DNA from: Phylloscopus collybita | Lineage: Eukaryota; Chordata; Aves; Passeriformes; Phylloscopidae | Length of the DNA stretch: 64,000 bases | Direction: 5' to 3' | Assembly: GCA_027886175.1 (NCBI GenBank) | Contig: JAJNNQ010000004.1 | Coordinates: 248,001 to 312,000 of the forward strand | Shown here: piece after piece, positions 12,301 through 24,500 of the stretch | Numbering within the stretch: the first letter of the stretch is position 1 | Layout of the letters: each line of letters starts with the position of its first letter | Notes under the pieces: generated by a model | Database searches by the model: none | What the model was told of the DNA's origin: nothing | What the model saw: only the letters and a program-made list of their open reading frames with translations | Position numbers and translations under genes: made by a program

Positions 12301-15300
12301 CAGTAGCAACATTTCTGTCCAACGTATCAGAGCATCATGATATTTAACCTGAATTATGTACAATCTTACTATTTTGAAAAACAAAAGAAAATACAAACAT
12401 ATTTCTAAACTAAGGGATTTAATACCTTGGGAAAAGTTCAGCTGTTTGAATTACTTGGTACATTGCAAACTAAAAGATAATCAATTATGCCTTTCTGAGA
12501 AATGTCAGAAGAAATGGGTTTCAGAAGTATGAGCACTCAGTGGAAACAGTTTGCTGCTAAATCTTCAGGGTTCTACCTGGCAGCCAAGTCCAGGTGCAGT
12601 GCAGTAGACTGGTACTGGTGTAACGAAAATGAAATGACCAAAGCTTCCTTCCTACTGCAGTGGTATTTGTATCAGGTGTTCATTCAGTAAGACAATGCTT
12701 TAAATATGTTTTATTATGATAACAAACACTTTAAATGGTACAAAAGTTGTTTTAACTGACACGTATTGCTCTCTGTTGTATTGCAAGTATTCCTGGAACC
12801 TCCTTTTTTTTTGTGGAGATGACTGCAGTGCTGAGAAACATCTTCCCTACCATTCACTCAGAGAGATCTTGGAACATTCAGACTTCACAACTTGTCTCAC
12901 AGAACTCTTACCTCCATCTTGTTCTGGAACTGTTTAAAGAAAATATTTGAGGTGAAAGTAATGAAACAACCACAGTAACTCATGCAATTAAGTTTCTGTG
13001 GAAAAAAAAAAGTGAAGGAATGCACACCTGATTTTCCCTTTTAAATAGAAGCATTCAGCTCCTGCTAATTAGCAATTTGAGTAGAGTTTGGTGGACTCTG
13101 AGTAACTGCAAAGGAAAAACTGGCACTGCGTAAGACTGGGTGAACAAACCAAAAAATAATCTATGCTTTAAATGGATAGTAAATGTAATCCCATTCCTAA
13201 TTAGATCTGGGTGGTGCTCCAGCTATTGGACTCCCACTGAACTTTACAACTACTTTAGAAACATCTCATATTTTAAAAAGCAATAGAATTTTCATTGTGT
13301 CCAAGTAGATTTCAGCTATTCAATCCTGCATGGTTCATTTTTTAAGCATAGCAGTAGTGTATGAATACCAGTTAGGTATTCTACCAAGCCAGGTTCAGCT
13401 TAACAGGCTACCCTTTGCTAAATAGTACAAATGATACCTTTTTTAACCTCCCCAAAACAGTCTGAGCAAATTCGTGATGAATTGTGTTTCCAGTTTAAAA
13501 ATCCCTGACAAAGAGACTGGTTACAGTGCACATAAGAAACCCAAACCAAGACCAAACCAAAATGAAGTTAAATCAGAAGAGTTATAATGAAAATGTGGAG
13601 GACAGCAGCAGGGAACAACTATAGAATATCCCACTCATTTACATGCTTAGGAAAACATTCCAAGGATTTCTGTGCTGAATCTGATTGGAATTGTAAAAGG
13701 CCTTTTCCTCAAACAGCCCACAGCTGAGCCATACATGGCAATGACATCTAAATAGGACTGTATCCTGAAGGATATAATGATGTGTAATTTTGGAAAGTCA
13801 GTGTGTACTCTGGTGCTTTGTCCCTGCCATGTGATTCCTTCCCTTTTGGTTTCTGTTTCTCTAGCCCTGCAGGTCCAAATACAAACTTGGAAACAAGTTA
13901 ATCACCACTTGCTTCACCAAGGGTATTGCAGCCTGCCTGTAGGGCAAAACCAGAGCCAGCTGTGACATCCTCGTTGTTAACGCGCTGCATTGCCCTGTCC
14001 GGGAGCGAGGGTATCACACAGGCTGTTGGGGGCTTTACTGGGTAGAAGAGGATGTGTAGGACACCAAAAAGAAGGGAGTTGTGAGAGTAAGACTGGGAAT
14101 TATGTTCTGTGTCAAAACTCCCGCCGGCCCACAGTGTTCACAGTTTTGTCAGCATCTCATTATGTATTGTGGTTCAATTTTGAGGCCCTGTCCCCATAGC
14201 ACTTCAAGTGCTGATAACCAGATCTCTGTTTAAACTATAGTCTTGCTGGAAAATAGCCCAATTTACCCATGCAAAGTGGGATCACAAAACTATTTAAATC
14301 CTCTCAGGCACTAAGCTTTCATTTAAAGATTTTTTTTTAACCTGAATGCTGCCAGTGCTAGAGCAACTTCAGTAATGAAGAAAACAAGTGGCAACAACAG
14401 CAAAGACATGTTGCTGGCAACAAATGCTGATCAAACCTGTTCCACATAGTTGCCAGAGCTTTCTGTGTAATGTTACACCAGCAAATTCACACCACTCAGA
14501 AAAGGTTGGGATTTTTTGACAAAAAAATTCTAACCTCTAGCAAAAGTTCACAGATTGGTATTGCAAGATACTTTATAAGATATTTGCAGGGGTAAATCAA
14601 GTTCAATATCTAGGCATATGTTAATGGGTGTTTAAACGAAAACAATTTTTACTAATTCATTTGGGTTACAGGACAGATTTGGAGGGCTTCTCTAAGTTTT
14701 TTCCCCCAACTCATCCTAAATTTGGAAAATAATGTGAGCTTTCCTGGGAAATGGAATTCTTTATCTCCTATGCCACTTCCTCAAGAATGCAGATGTACGT
14801 ATGATGACATAATGTGATGAAATAAAAAGAAATAAATAATAACGGAAGGATATATCCTAAAGGCCTATTTCTGTTCCCAGTGAAATCAATTTAACAAATT
14901 CCATTTACATCAATGGGAACTAGTTTAAGCTTTGGTAGTTTTAAAGGAACTTTAATAGCAGAATAGTTGTCTACCTTGAGCAAAAAAGAGAACGAGGGAC
15001 TTTCAAAGTATCAAATTAGAGACATGGGGTTGTATTTTGTTTATTATGCCCAGACAATCTGGTGCAGGAACGGAATACCTAAATATGCTCTGGTCTTCCT
15101 TTACAAATTTCCTACTACCCCTTCTCTCAAATGAGACTTTAAAAGAATACAAACACATACACACACAACCCCAAACCCTCATCTTGAAGCTATGAAATTC
15201 TTCCCTTCCTTCTACTAACTACCTCCCTTCTACAAAACTACCTTTTCATCAAACATCTTCGTTTGTCAGTACAAAAAGAAAACCTCTTTTATATATACTT

Positions 15301-17696
15301 GTTTAAGTTTCAGATAAACCTATTATGACACAGAAATGTCAAAATATAGTAAACTGACTTAGGCCACCTGAATTCACTGATGTACAATAAAAGATGTAAA
15401 TTCAACAGCTATGCATAGAATGTTTCACTTCAGTATTGCTCAGAAATGTTATACTGCCGGACCCTGGCTGTACAAGGACTGTTTGATTGTTGTATTTATG
15501 TTCTCTACAGAGAATTAATAAATATTTGGATTAAATCCATGTGCACACATGCATGGCTGACAGAGAGAAAGAACCATTTCCATGAGGCTTCAACAACTCC
15601 ATACTCCTGTGATGATATAAAAAAATAGAGAAGTGCCTTTCAAAGCCTTTCAAACTGAGTGAGTGGTATGTACTAGCAGGACCACATTTGCAAATAGCAG
15701 TGTGTAAACACAAAGAAATCGTAAAAATAACCTTTTAAAACTGCCTGTAACAGACCAAGTGGTTGATTAAAAACATCCCCATTGTTCTTGTTTATTCCCT
15801 TTTCTATCAGTGGTTCTGCTGCAATTCATATTGTATTTTTGAGTCATTGCCAATGCTGCTATCTGGAGAGAAACAACTAAAGCAACTTTAGTGATTGCTG
15901 TCTTTATATAGTCACAATATGCCAATACTGCAAGGCTGCTAATTCTGTAAGATGACTTTTTTTCATTTTGTGCTTCTATTGTCCTAGATAAAATAACTAC
16001 TGCAGAAAATGTTGTGAATATCTCTGTAATGTCTCCTCAGGCTGGCAGCAGGGTGCTATAGAAAGCTGTGTTCTTAGCTGCTGCTTCTCCTACACATCTT
16101 TCCCAGTTGTCACTTCACTCTGCTGTCTTTGGTGAAGTGGGTTTGCAATTGCCAACAGTTATAAACCTCTTGCAGCAATGCAGAAATGAAAGAAAGAGTG
16201 CTACTGGCAGGGAGAAATGAAAGTACCCATGGAAGAAGGGCCTTTCCCTCTTCAGCAAGGGAATAATCTCCATGGCTTGTGATTTTGACTGGGTTAGACT
16301 GAGTGAACATCCGTTCTTTGATGATGCAAAGGTTAACCAGAGAACAAGAATAAAAACAAATTCCCTAACTTGCCGGAAACACATGTTGTAGTGAACAGAC
16401 AAAATGCAATGCAAGCAATCCTCTGTGATTCAGGCCTGCAAACAGACTCAGAAAGATGGTATAGTATGTTGCTTGGGTCTCAGGAGATATTTGTAGGATT
16501 TAGCTTTCCCTTTTAGTTTTTTTTCCCTGAAAATATAATTGCAATAACAATTATATTGCTAAGGCCTTGGCCCTTCACACATCCACGTCAAATTTCATAA
16601 AGACAAGTTGTCTCATTCATTTAACAAGTCTGAAAGTGCTAAGCCACCCGTGTCTGACACTGCCTGTCACTGTTCTCTAGCTTTGTGCTGCTTGCACTCA
16701 GTGTGCTTGTTCTGAAGGAAGTGCAGGTAGCCCAGCAGTTAAATGCTGCCTACATGACCTGGTAGTCCACCTCCTGAAGCTGCAATTTTGTCTAACAGAT
16801 TGCCTGTGGATAACTCTAGAATGGCAATCAGCCTCACAACCTAAAAAGGAATATTTTTCTTCTTTGTCCCCTAGTATGGGACTACTTAGATTACTTTCAG
16901 TAAGACTGTTCACAAATCTGAATGCAGATTGATGTCCTGCTGTGTATAGAGAAAAAAATACAAAATGCTGATACTGCTCTATGTTGTTTCACTTCTCTGT
17001 CTGATAGAACAATTCAGATTAAGAGGTTAGTGTTTTATTGTTATTTTAAACTTCAGTATGAGGAGAAAATGATTTGTGGAGGGAAACATTCACTCCATTC
17101 AGAGCTGAACTGCTGAACATGAGAGGAGGCTCAGGATGTTGCAAATGTTTTAAGCCTGAAAATGTCTTGTTACTAGCCAGAAGCTTTTATTATGCAAAGA
17201 AATACTTTTCCTGTCTCATGTAATCTGACGTACTTTATTAAAAGTCTAAGTTTAACAAAGCTATTTTTATTTTCAGGAAGTCATAGTTTATATGATTTAA
17301 AACATGAATACATGGAGGACAGCCCTGAGGAAACTAAGCCCATATCTGGAAATGCAGCAAAAGATCACTTGTGCCAGTTTTTAATTTAACAAATTCTGTT
17401 TGCAGAAGCCAGAACTAGTAGTGTTCATTCTCCCAGTTTACTCAACATAGCAGTCTCTCAGCACTAAATGTCCTATGTTTTATTAATAACTTTAGCCTTG
17501 TTCTCATAATTTACCATTTCTTATGGTTCTCCTTTCCTGTAAGTAATTATCTCTGTTACACAAAAAAGCAGATGTGAATAATGAGATGCCTTCTAAAGAG
17601 TATCACTTAGATCAAGGTCATGAGGCTTAGTCTTCTTGAAATACTCTCAGCTCTGCCACCAACTTTATCTGAGAAGGTCAATAAATCACATAACTT

Positions 17697-17724
17697 CTCC
17701 ACATCTGTTACTCCACATCTGTTA
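17697..17724. repeat. Perfect 14-bp tandem duplication
   Basis: CTCCACATCTGTTA occurs twice back to back (17697-17710 and 17711-17724). Confidence 0.85.
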
Positions 17725-18251
17725 CCTGTCCACCAGCAACATTTTACTATGAAAGTACTTTTGCAATTCATGGGTACAGAATGTCTCTCAAGAGCCAGGT
17801 GTTACTGCCCAGGCCTTGATGGACTCAGCACAGTATGAGGCATGGACATAACCCTGGTCTGAGCTGGTGGTTTGTGCAGCTGGCTGACCACGGCTACTTT
17901 GCAGGTTGATACTATAATGGAGGCCTATAATCACTTCATTGCAGAATTTACCTCATAGGTATGTAGGTCTGGGACTTATTTTACAGGTAAATTTGTTGGC
18001 AGATGTCCTATACTAATCTGGCAGGGAATGATTTAGAAACCCCAAAGTAAAACTACGAGCAATTTAATTTTTTTTCCTAAGAGTTTTAATCTATTAAAAT
18101 GGTCTGTCTCATTCTTTTTGGTGTATTTTGAAAATTAACAAAATTCTTAGTACCTATACAATTTGATTCTTGATTTGAAGATTTTCTGAAGTTGAGAAAC
18201 ACTGAACATTTGGGAAAAGTGGAAAATGATCCTGAGAAGAGGTGATTGTCA

Positions 18252-18290
18252 CTCTCCCTCTCCCTCTCCCTCTCCCTCTCCCTCTCCCTC
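18252..18290. repeat. (CTCTCC)n hexamer microsatellite
   Basis: About 6.5 units of a pure pyrimidine hexamer on the plus strand. The minus strand is (GGGAGA)n, with several GGG runs at 3-base spacing. This meets the simple G-quadruplex pattern and is also a mirror-type polypurine tract able to form triplex DNA. It is probably length-polymorphic. Confidence 0.9.
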
Positions 18291-19620
18291 TTGTTTTTTC
18301 CCACCAGCCATTTAACCGATGCTACAGTTCCCTTTTGCTAAAACACTGCCAGTCTTCCTGACACTAGCAATTAGTTTCAGCTATTATGAGCTATATTATA
18401 CCACTGTGCTGCAACACGAGGGGGGTAACAGCTGGTTGAATAAAGGGTATATCTAAATTTCAACAATTTTTTAAACTAAAAAAAAAAAAAGGTGGACATG
18501 AGGACTGTTTCATGGAAAGGAGTTAGGAGAGGTAGATAGTTCCTTGGAGGTCCAGTAAAAGACAGAAAGTCACCTAGCTGAAAGGAACAGCCTAACCTTG
18601 GCACTTGATTTCTCCTTATGTAATTCTGTGCTGAGAACTTATTAATGATGGCCTTTATGAGCCCCACTTCTTAGCACATAATTTATCTCAAGCAGTGATG
18701 AGAAAACCAAGGGTACAAACTCCATTCCACCATGTCCACTAAATTAGACATCAAAAAATGTAAGGGATACAAGATTCAGAAGTGCAATGGCTTTGTCCTT
18801 CTGTCTAGATGCCTCTAGTTCTTTAACAAGTGGCAGTAGCTGGAATATCTCCGTCATGTGATCTGGGTCCTTTTTGGGTACCTTATGGTATGGAAGGGAG
18901 CAGAATAAGGAGAAAAAAAAAGAATCACATATCAGTCATCAGAGTAATAAATTTCATTTTTATAATTGATCTAAATTTCATATTGTTGGTATTTATTACC
19001 AGCAACTTCTATATATTGAGGCAGCTGTTATTTCCTTTAATGGGCTTATTTTACTCCTCTGCCCACATACTTCCTTTGCCTGAAGCATGCCTTCCTGGCA
19101 ACATTGATTATGAATCTGTTTACTTCTGAAAACTGCTCTGAGTACAGCTTTTAGAAAACCATGAAATCCTTTCTTTCCCAAGGTGTTTTAGGTACCAAAA
19201 CAAGTGCTAATAATATAAAAAAATAATGTTTTTAACAAGCTTGTCTTTAGTGAAGAAAAAGAAACTGTTTCATATTGGTACTTAGGCAGAGACAAAGTTA
19301 TTTTTGTTCAACACTGTTCACCACAAGGTAAATGGAGAAATTTTATGTGATAGATATCCATAATAACTCTCTGGGACCAGGCAGGCAGAGGTCATAAAGC
19401 AAGACATCAGCTCCACAAAAAATATATGCTCAGATAATTTTAAATGGGAGTTTGAGCTGTGATAGCTGCTGGGAGGACATAATGTTCATTTACTTTCCCT
19501 CCTTTGTTTTCCTTCAATAACAAACATGCACTGGTAGCAGTTTAGTGAAAATTTTCATGAAGACTACTAGTACCTCAGAGGACTTGAAGCCAGTCTTCAA
19601 ATGTCTCCATCTATAATAGG

Positions 19621-19686
19621 AAAAACAAACAAACAAACAAAACCACAAAAAACAAAACAACAACAACAAACCAACAGCAAACCAAA
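19621..19686. repeat. A-rich (AAAC)n / (AAC)n low-complexity tract
   Basis: Runs of AAAC units followed by mixed AAC and CCAAC steps. Similar AAAC/GTTT tracts occur at 29,579-29,690 and inside the LTR at 55,288-56,267. Confidence 0.85.
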
Positions 19687-19999
19687 AAACCATTTCGTTA
19701 ATGAGAGTCACATCCAATTCACCTAGGAAATGCAGAGGTATAAATTGTCTGTGGCTTCTTTAAGACTTTAAGAATCTTAAACAAAGATTCCTTATGAACA
19801 GGCCAGTAGCTTTCCTTTCCAGGTGCTCCATTGTCACCTGACTGTCAGGAGCAGCATTGAGTTGATCCTGAGTGAGGGCGTGGTTTCAGTGCCGCCTTCA
19901 GCTCATCTTAGGCCCTGTTGCTGTTAAAAGAAGCAATTCTGCTTCCTCTGTGCTACCCAGCTGCTCAAGCTTGCCATGTGTTTGCACACTTATTTGCAG

Positions 20000-20029
20000 G
20001 AGTCCCTCAGCCGTGAGACTGAGGGACTC
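20000..20029. repeat. Perfect 11-bp inverted repeat (hairpin)
   Basis: GAGTCCCTCAG (20000-20010) pairs without mismatch with CTGAGGGACTC (20019-20029) around an 8-base loop. No transcript can be assigned to it. Confidence 0.85.
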
Positions 20030-20481
20030 TCAGAGATCAACTCTCTGATTTTACTGAAGGCCAATATTTCTTTCTTGAAGGTACAGTTTTCAACCAGATC
20101 TCACTTGCCAAATAATTTCTGATTGTGGTAGGAAAGACATGTTCCTGACCGCAAGGCACAATCCCCCTTTTCAGTGGCAGTTCCATCACAGAGAAGCTTA
20201 ACCCAACAATGACATGCCAAGTAAGGGTCTTGAACACATTTTGTACCACCAGAACCAATCGGTTTTATGTCTTCAGTGTTTCCTTATGTAACTTCCTTTA
20301 GCATTATGGGTGTTGAAGTGTAATTTTGTTAAACACAGCCTGCCAGTGTCACCATCTGGTTAAGCTGACTTCAAACACAACCATTACAGTTGTATGAGAA
20401 ACCTGCTTGTTGCAGCAGGAAGTGATTGGGTCTGTCCTTATGCTCCTGCAAGAGCACTACCATATATGTAGGCAACATCCA

Positions 20482-20510
20482 GTTTGTGCTGTGGAGCCCA
20501 CAGCACAAAC
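20482..20510. repeat. Perfect 13-bp inverted repeat with 3-base loop
   Basis: GTTTGTGCTGTGG (20482-20494) and CCACAGCACAAAC (20498-20510) are exact reverse complements separated by AGC. The arm is long and the loop very short, making it the tightest palindrome noticed in the window. It lies in intergenic sequence about 450 bp from the hairpin at 20,000. Confidence 0.9.
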
Positions 20511-21607
20511 CCACAGACATAGTTCAGACCTTGAGCTGAGCCCAGCACTGACAAGGGCAGCTGCCCAGTGTTAGAGCCTCGTGATCTAAGTCTCACCTGA
20601 TGGCTCAAGACATTCAAGCATTACCTATATATAAACATGCAAGCACACAAGATCATAAACCATAACCTAGGCATTTTATTAACCACAGAATCATACTTTT
20701 CAGAGCTTCTTCTAGGACAAGCTGAAGGCAATCAGGCTGTGTTTTTTCTTTATATTGTAGGAGGGTATAACATCAAACACAAGCACACACAACAATTATT
20801 ACAGTGATTTATAAATTTCCAGCATTTATTCTATAATCTTTCCTGTTGTGGGCACCAGCAAATTGTCCCCAACTTTATTCTGGATAGTGCATATCTGACA
20901 GATAATTATTGCTCAGAAAATACATTCCATGTGAAATATTTTGCAGCATAGTGATTCTGTATGCAATTCTTCAGAGAATTGTAGCATTGCACTGGGATTG
21001 ACTTTAAAGAGTGACTTCTAACAAAGAATTCCTGCTGTGAGAAGCAGTAAAATTGGAGCAGTATTGGTCCTTGCAGATGTGTTCTTCGGATCCTGAATTT
21101 CCTATTCCAGATGCAAAACCTGAAGAAGTGCTACTGTTTCACTGTAAAAACCAGTAGAATGTAACCTTTCAACCTTATCAAGTCTGACCTATGACAAGGT
21201 GACAAACAGGGCTATCAGAGCTTTTCATTTATGTGTTCGTGAGTGCATACACAAACATGCAAATCACATGCATCGGTATCAGTATTCTGATATAAGGGAA
21301 GAGGGTTCTAAAACTGGGCACTACAAGGTGAATAAGACAAGGTACAGTTATTTGTACAAGAACTAGACCAAAATAACAAAGACATGACCTATATGAGCAG
21401 GACCTTTCTCTGCCAACAGTGTTGTTACATCCATGTCGGACACACAATGAAAAAAAGAGGACTTTTCAACATCACCCAAAGTCCCAGACCTTTGCCTTTC
21501 CTCCAGGCCTGTATATGCTGGTTTTAGGTCTGCTGACATGTCATGGAAAATCAGGTTAAAGACAAAAAGGCAGGTATTTTCTTCTTACTAAACTAGTGAC
21601 TGCCCCT

Positions 21608-21633
21608 CCCCCCCCCCCCCCCCCCCCCCCCCC
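21608..21633. repeat. C26 homopolymer
   Basis: Twenty-six uninterrupted C bases, preceded by CCCCT. The complementary G tract can form a quadruplex and the C strand an i-motif. Such runs are prone to length error in both replication and sequencing. Confidence 0.9.
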
Positions 21634-23278
21634 AAGGTATTTCATGCAGCTTCCTCTTTGGGGGTAAAGAAGTAATTTAAAGGTCAGAAATGAGAACTGC
21701 CTCTGCTGATACATCTTCACAAAGCTGTGCAGAGACGGCCACCCAGGTGCATAAGCAGGTCCTGGAGTGCATAATGAAAAACAGATAGCCTTATTCCTGT
21801 GCCCTGGAGAGCCAAGCCCTTGATTCCATTAAGATGGAGGAGACATTTTCCCCAAAGGAAACTCTGCAATGCCACTATAACCTTTCTCTTTTTCCCAGCC
21901 TCCTTTCACAGGTTTGTTTATGGCCAGCTGCAAGGTGGTGCTATTCTGCTCCTTTGGCTATTCATGTTGCATATTCTGTTCCAGTTTCAGAAGTGTCCTC
22001 TTTGTTGAGATTATGTGTATAGCTGCTGATCACCCATAGTCACTTTTCTCTGGGCTATCTCTTACTCCGTCCCACCTGTGTGCCCTGCCATTGTACAGGG
22101 TATTTGGGTGAAAACCAGAGCAATCTCTGGTTATTCTGTACAGTCACTGTGGTGCACACTAATCACCCTGCTACTTCTGTGCTGCTCCTGTGGCTAAACG
22201 CAGAAGACAAAAGAGAGACAGTAACTGAAAAACAACTGTGGTGTCATGCAGATGGTACAACCTGACTGGGGCTCTCTGGCTAGCTTTCGCTGCCTTTGGG
22301 AACTATAATCTGCTCTAGTCCTTTCTGCTAGCATCTATTTTTTTACCCTCAGCTGCCTCTAGTGCGTGGGCCATTAATGCACTGTGGATACACAGCCAAC
22401 ATTCATCCGCTCAGTCAGCCAGACATCTGGAGCTCAGTGGCATTTGACCTCTTCTTCACTCTGGACCAGGCAGCGTGGGCCGGTTTCATTACACTCCCTG
22501 GTGCCTTTAGGTTGCCACACAGATGGACACTCCAGACCCTGATGTGGATACCTCACTCCTGCCTTGGCTCCAGATGTTTTCTTCAGACAGTATATGTAAG
22601 TAAAGGAATCAACAGCTAATTTCATCAAGGGAGGAAAGGAGGGGAGTTATTACTATGAAAACAATATTGTGCTTGCAGGGAAAATACTTTGGACATAGGA
22701 ACTTCAAAGTAGGACAAGAGTGATAAGAAACAGATCTCAATCAGAGCTTAATTTCCTGTTTTCTATTCAAAACAGTCCTATGTCACAACCCGTGCAATAT
22801 TTCTATCCTAGCTAGATAAGGGAGATTTTATCCTAAACACTACCTATTTCTGTGATGAGAATATGAAGAAATAACAGCACAAAAAATATTTCTTCTACAA
22901 AAGATTTTGACCTGCTCTCTTTCTGCTCTTCTGGTAACTCAGCTGTGAGTATGGATTATGACAGCCTACCACCATGATTACTAAAACCTTTTTCTTTTTG
23001 GCTCCCCACTGTCATTTAATCTATAAAGCAGATCATAAAATTGTTCATCTTGTGTATAAACCTGGCCTCGTCCTCTCTCTTCGTTACCTTTAGCTCAAGA
23101 CTGCCATTCTGATCTCCCAGTTAAGTGAAAGCCAGCTCCCCTCTAGGAATTTAACCTCTAATGCATTTCACCCTCTACACTACCAGGCTGCTACCCTCAT
23201 GTCATGGTTTTCTCTCTCTGGAGGTGCCCTCAGTCTCTTTCTGGCCATCTCTGGATTCTTTTCTTCATGAAAAACATG

Positions 23279-23832
23279 GAATCACACAGAATCACAGAAT
23301 ATGTGGAGTTGGAAGGGACATTGTGGCCAACTGCTTGTCCTGCACAGGATGTTTCCAAGAATCACACCATGTGCTCAAGAGCATTATTCAAATGTTTCTT
23401 GAACTCTGTCAGGCTGGTGCTGTGACCACTTCCCTGAGGAGCCTGTTCCAGTGCCCAGTCAACCTCTAGGTGAAGAACTTTTTTCTAATACCTAACCTAA
23501 ACCTCCCCTGACACAGCTTCAGGCCATTCCCTCAGGTCCTGTCCTTGTGTACCAGAGAGAAGAGATCAGTGTCTGCCCATCCTCTTCCTCTCAATAAGGA
23601 AGTGTAACTGTAATGAGGTCTGTCCTCAATCTTCTCCAGCCTGAACAAGTTATCTCAGCTACTCCTCATACAGCTTCTGCTTTAGGCCCTTCACATTATG
23701 TGGTCCTCCTTGGGATACTGTAATATCTTTCTTATATTGTTGTGACCAAAACTGCACACAATGTTCAAGGTGAAGCTACACCAGTGCAGAGAGAACAGGA
23801 CAATCCCCTGACTTGGCTGGCTGGTGATGCTT
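23279..23832 (-). mobile_element. CR1 LINE, 3' fragment
   Basis: The left end carries the reverse complement of a CR1 tail (AATCACACAGAATCACAGAAT), followed by the GTTGGAAGGGAC hallmark and then ORF2-derived sequence reading on the minus strand. It fades out near 23,830. 5'-truncated, with broken frames. Confidence 0.85.
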
Positions 23833-24466
23833 TCTCTCCTTGTTTTCCATTTCTATTTCATAACTCTATCTCAGTTTATCGATCTCTGTTCATGGATTGC
23901 ACATATATGTTCTAAAATAAAACTTTGTGGGTTCGGCTGTGTAGATGGGTCAAGTTTTTGTGGTGCTCAGCTCCATTTCTACCTTTGTTGCTTTTTTAAA
24001 AACCTAATTCATTATCTCTTCTTTGCTTTTTAAGACCTTGTCCTCCTAGCATTTGCTTTTACTACTGTTTAAAATTGCAATAATTGTAGTTGTTGTTAAT
24101 TTTTAGAGAAGCTTTCGGTTCTGCAAAATTTGGCCTGAACCACAAAACAATCTTTTTGGAGACTACAAAGAAGCAGTCAAATATCACTGAGTAATGAATT
24201 CAACAGACTATCATTTCTGAGATCTTATTTGCAGTTTCTTGTTTCTTTCTTTATTCATTTAATAACTATAGGTCTACCCTCAAAATTTGGCCTACCAAAG
24301 TGAGACTTAGATAAACAAGTCCTCATTTGAAGTACCCAATCTAACTAGTTTTGCAACTGTGACATATATAAGGACTTACAGACACACACTTTCTTTAGTT
24401 TTATTTACTGGTATTGATGTTTGAATATCACACAGTCAAATCTTTTGACAGTTTGCATCCAGCACA

Positions 24467-24500
24467 AAGGCAAGGCAAGGCAAGGCAAAGCAAGGCAAGG
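24467..24500. repeat. (AAGGC)n pentamer microsatellite
   Basis: About six AAGGC units, with one interruption (AAAGC). Confidence 0.9.
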
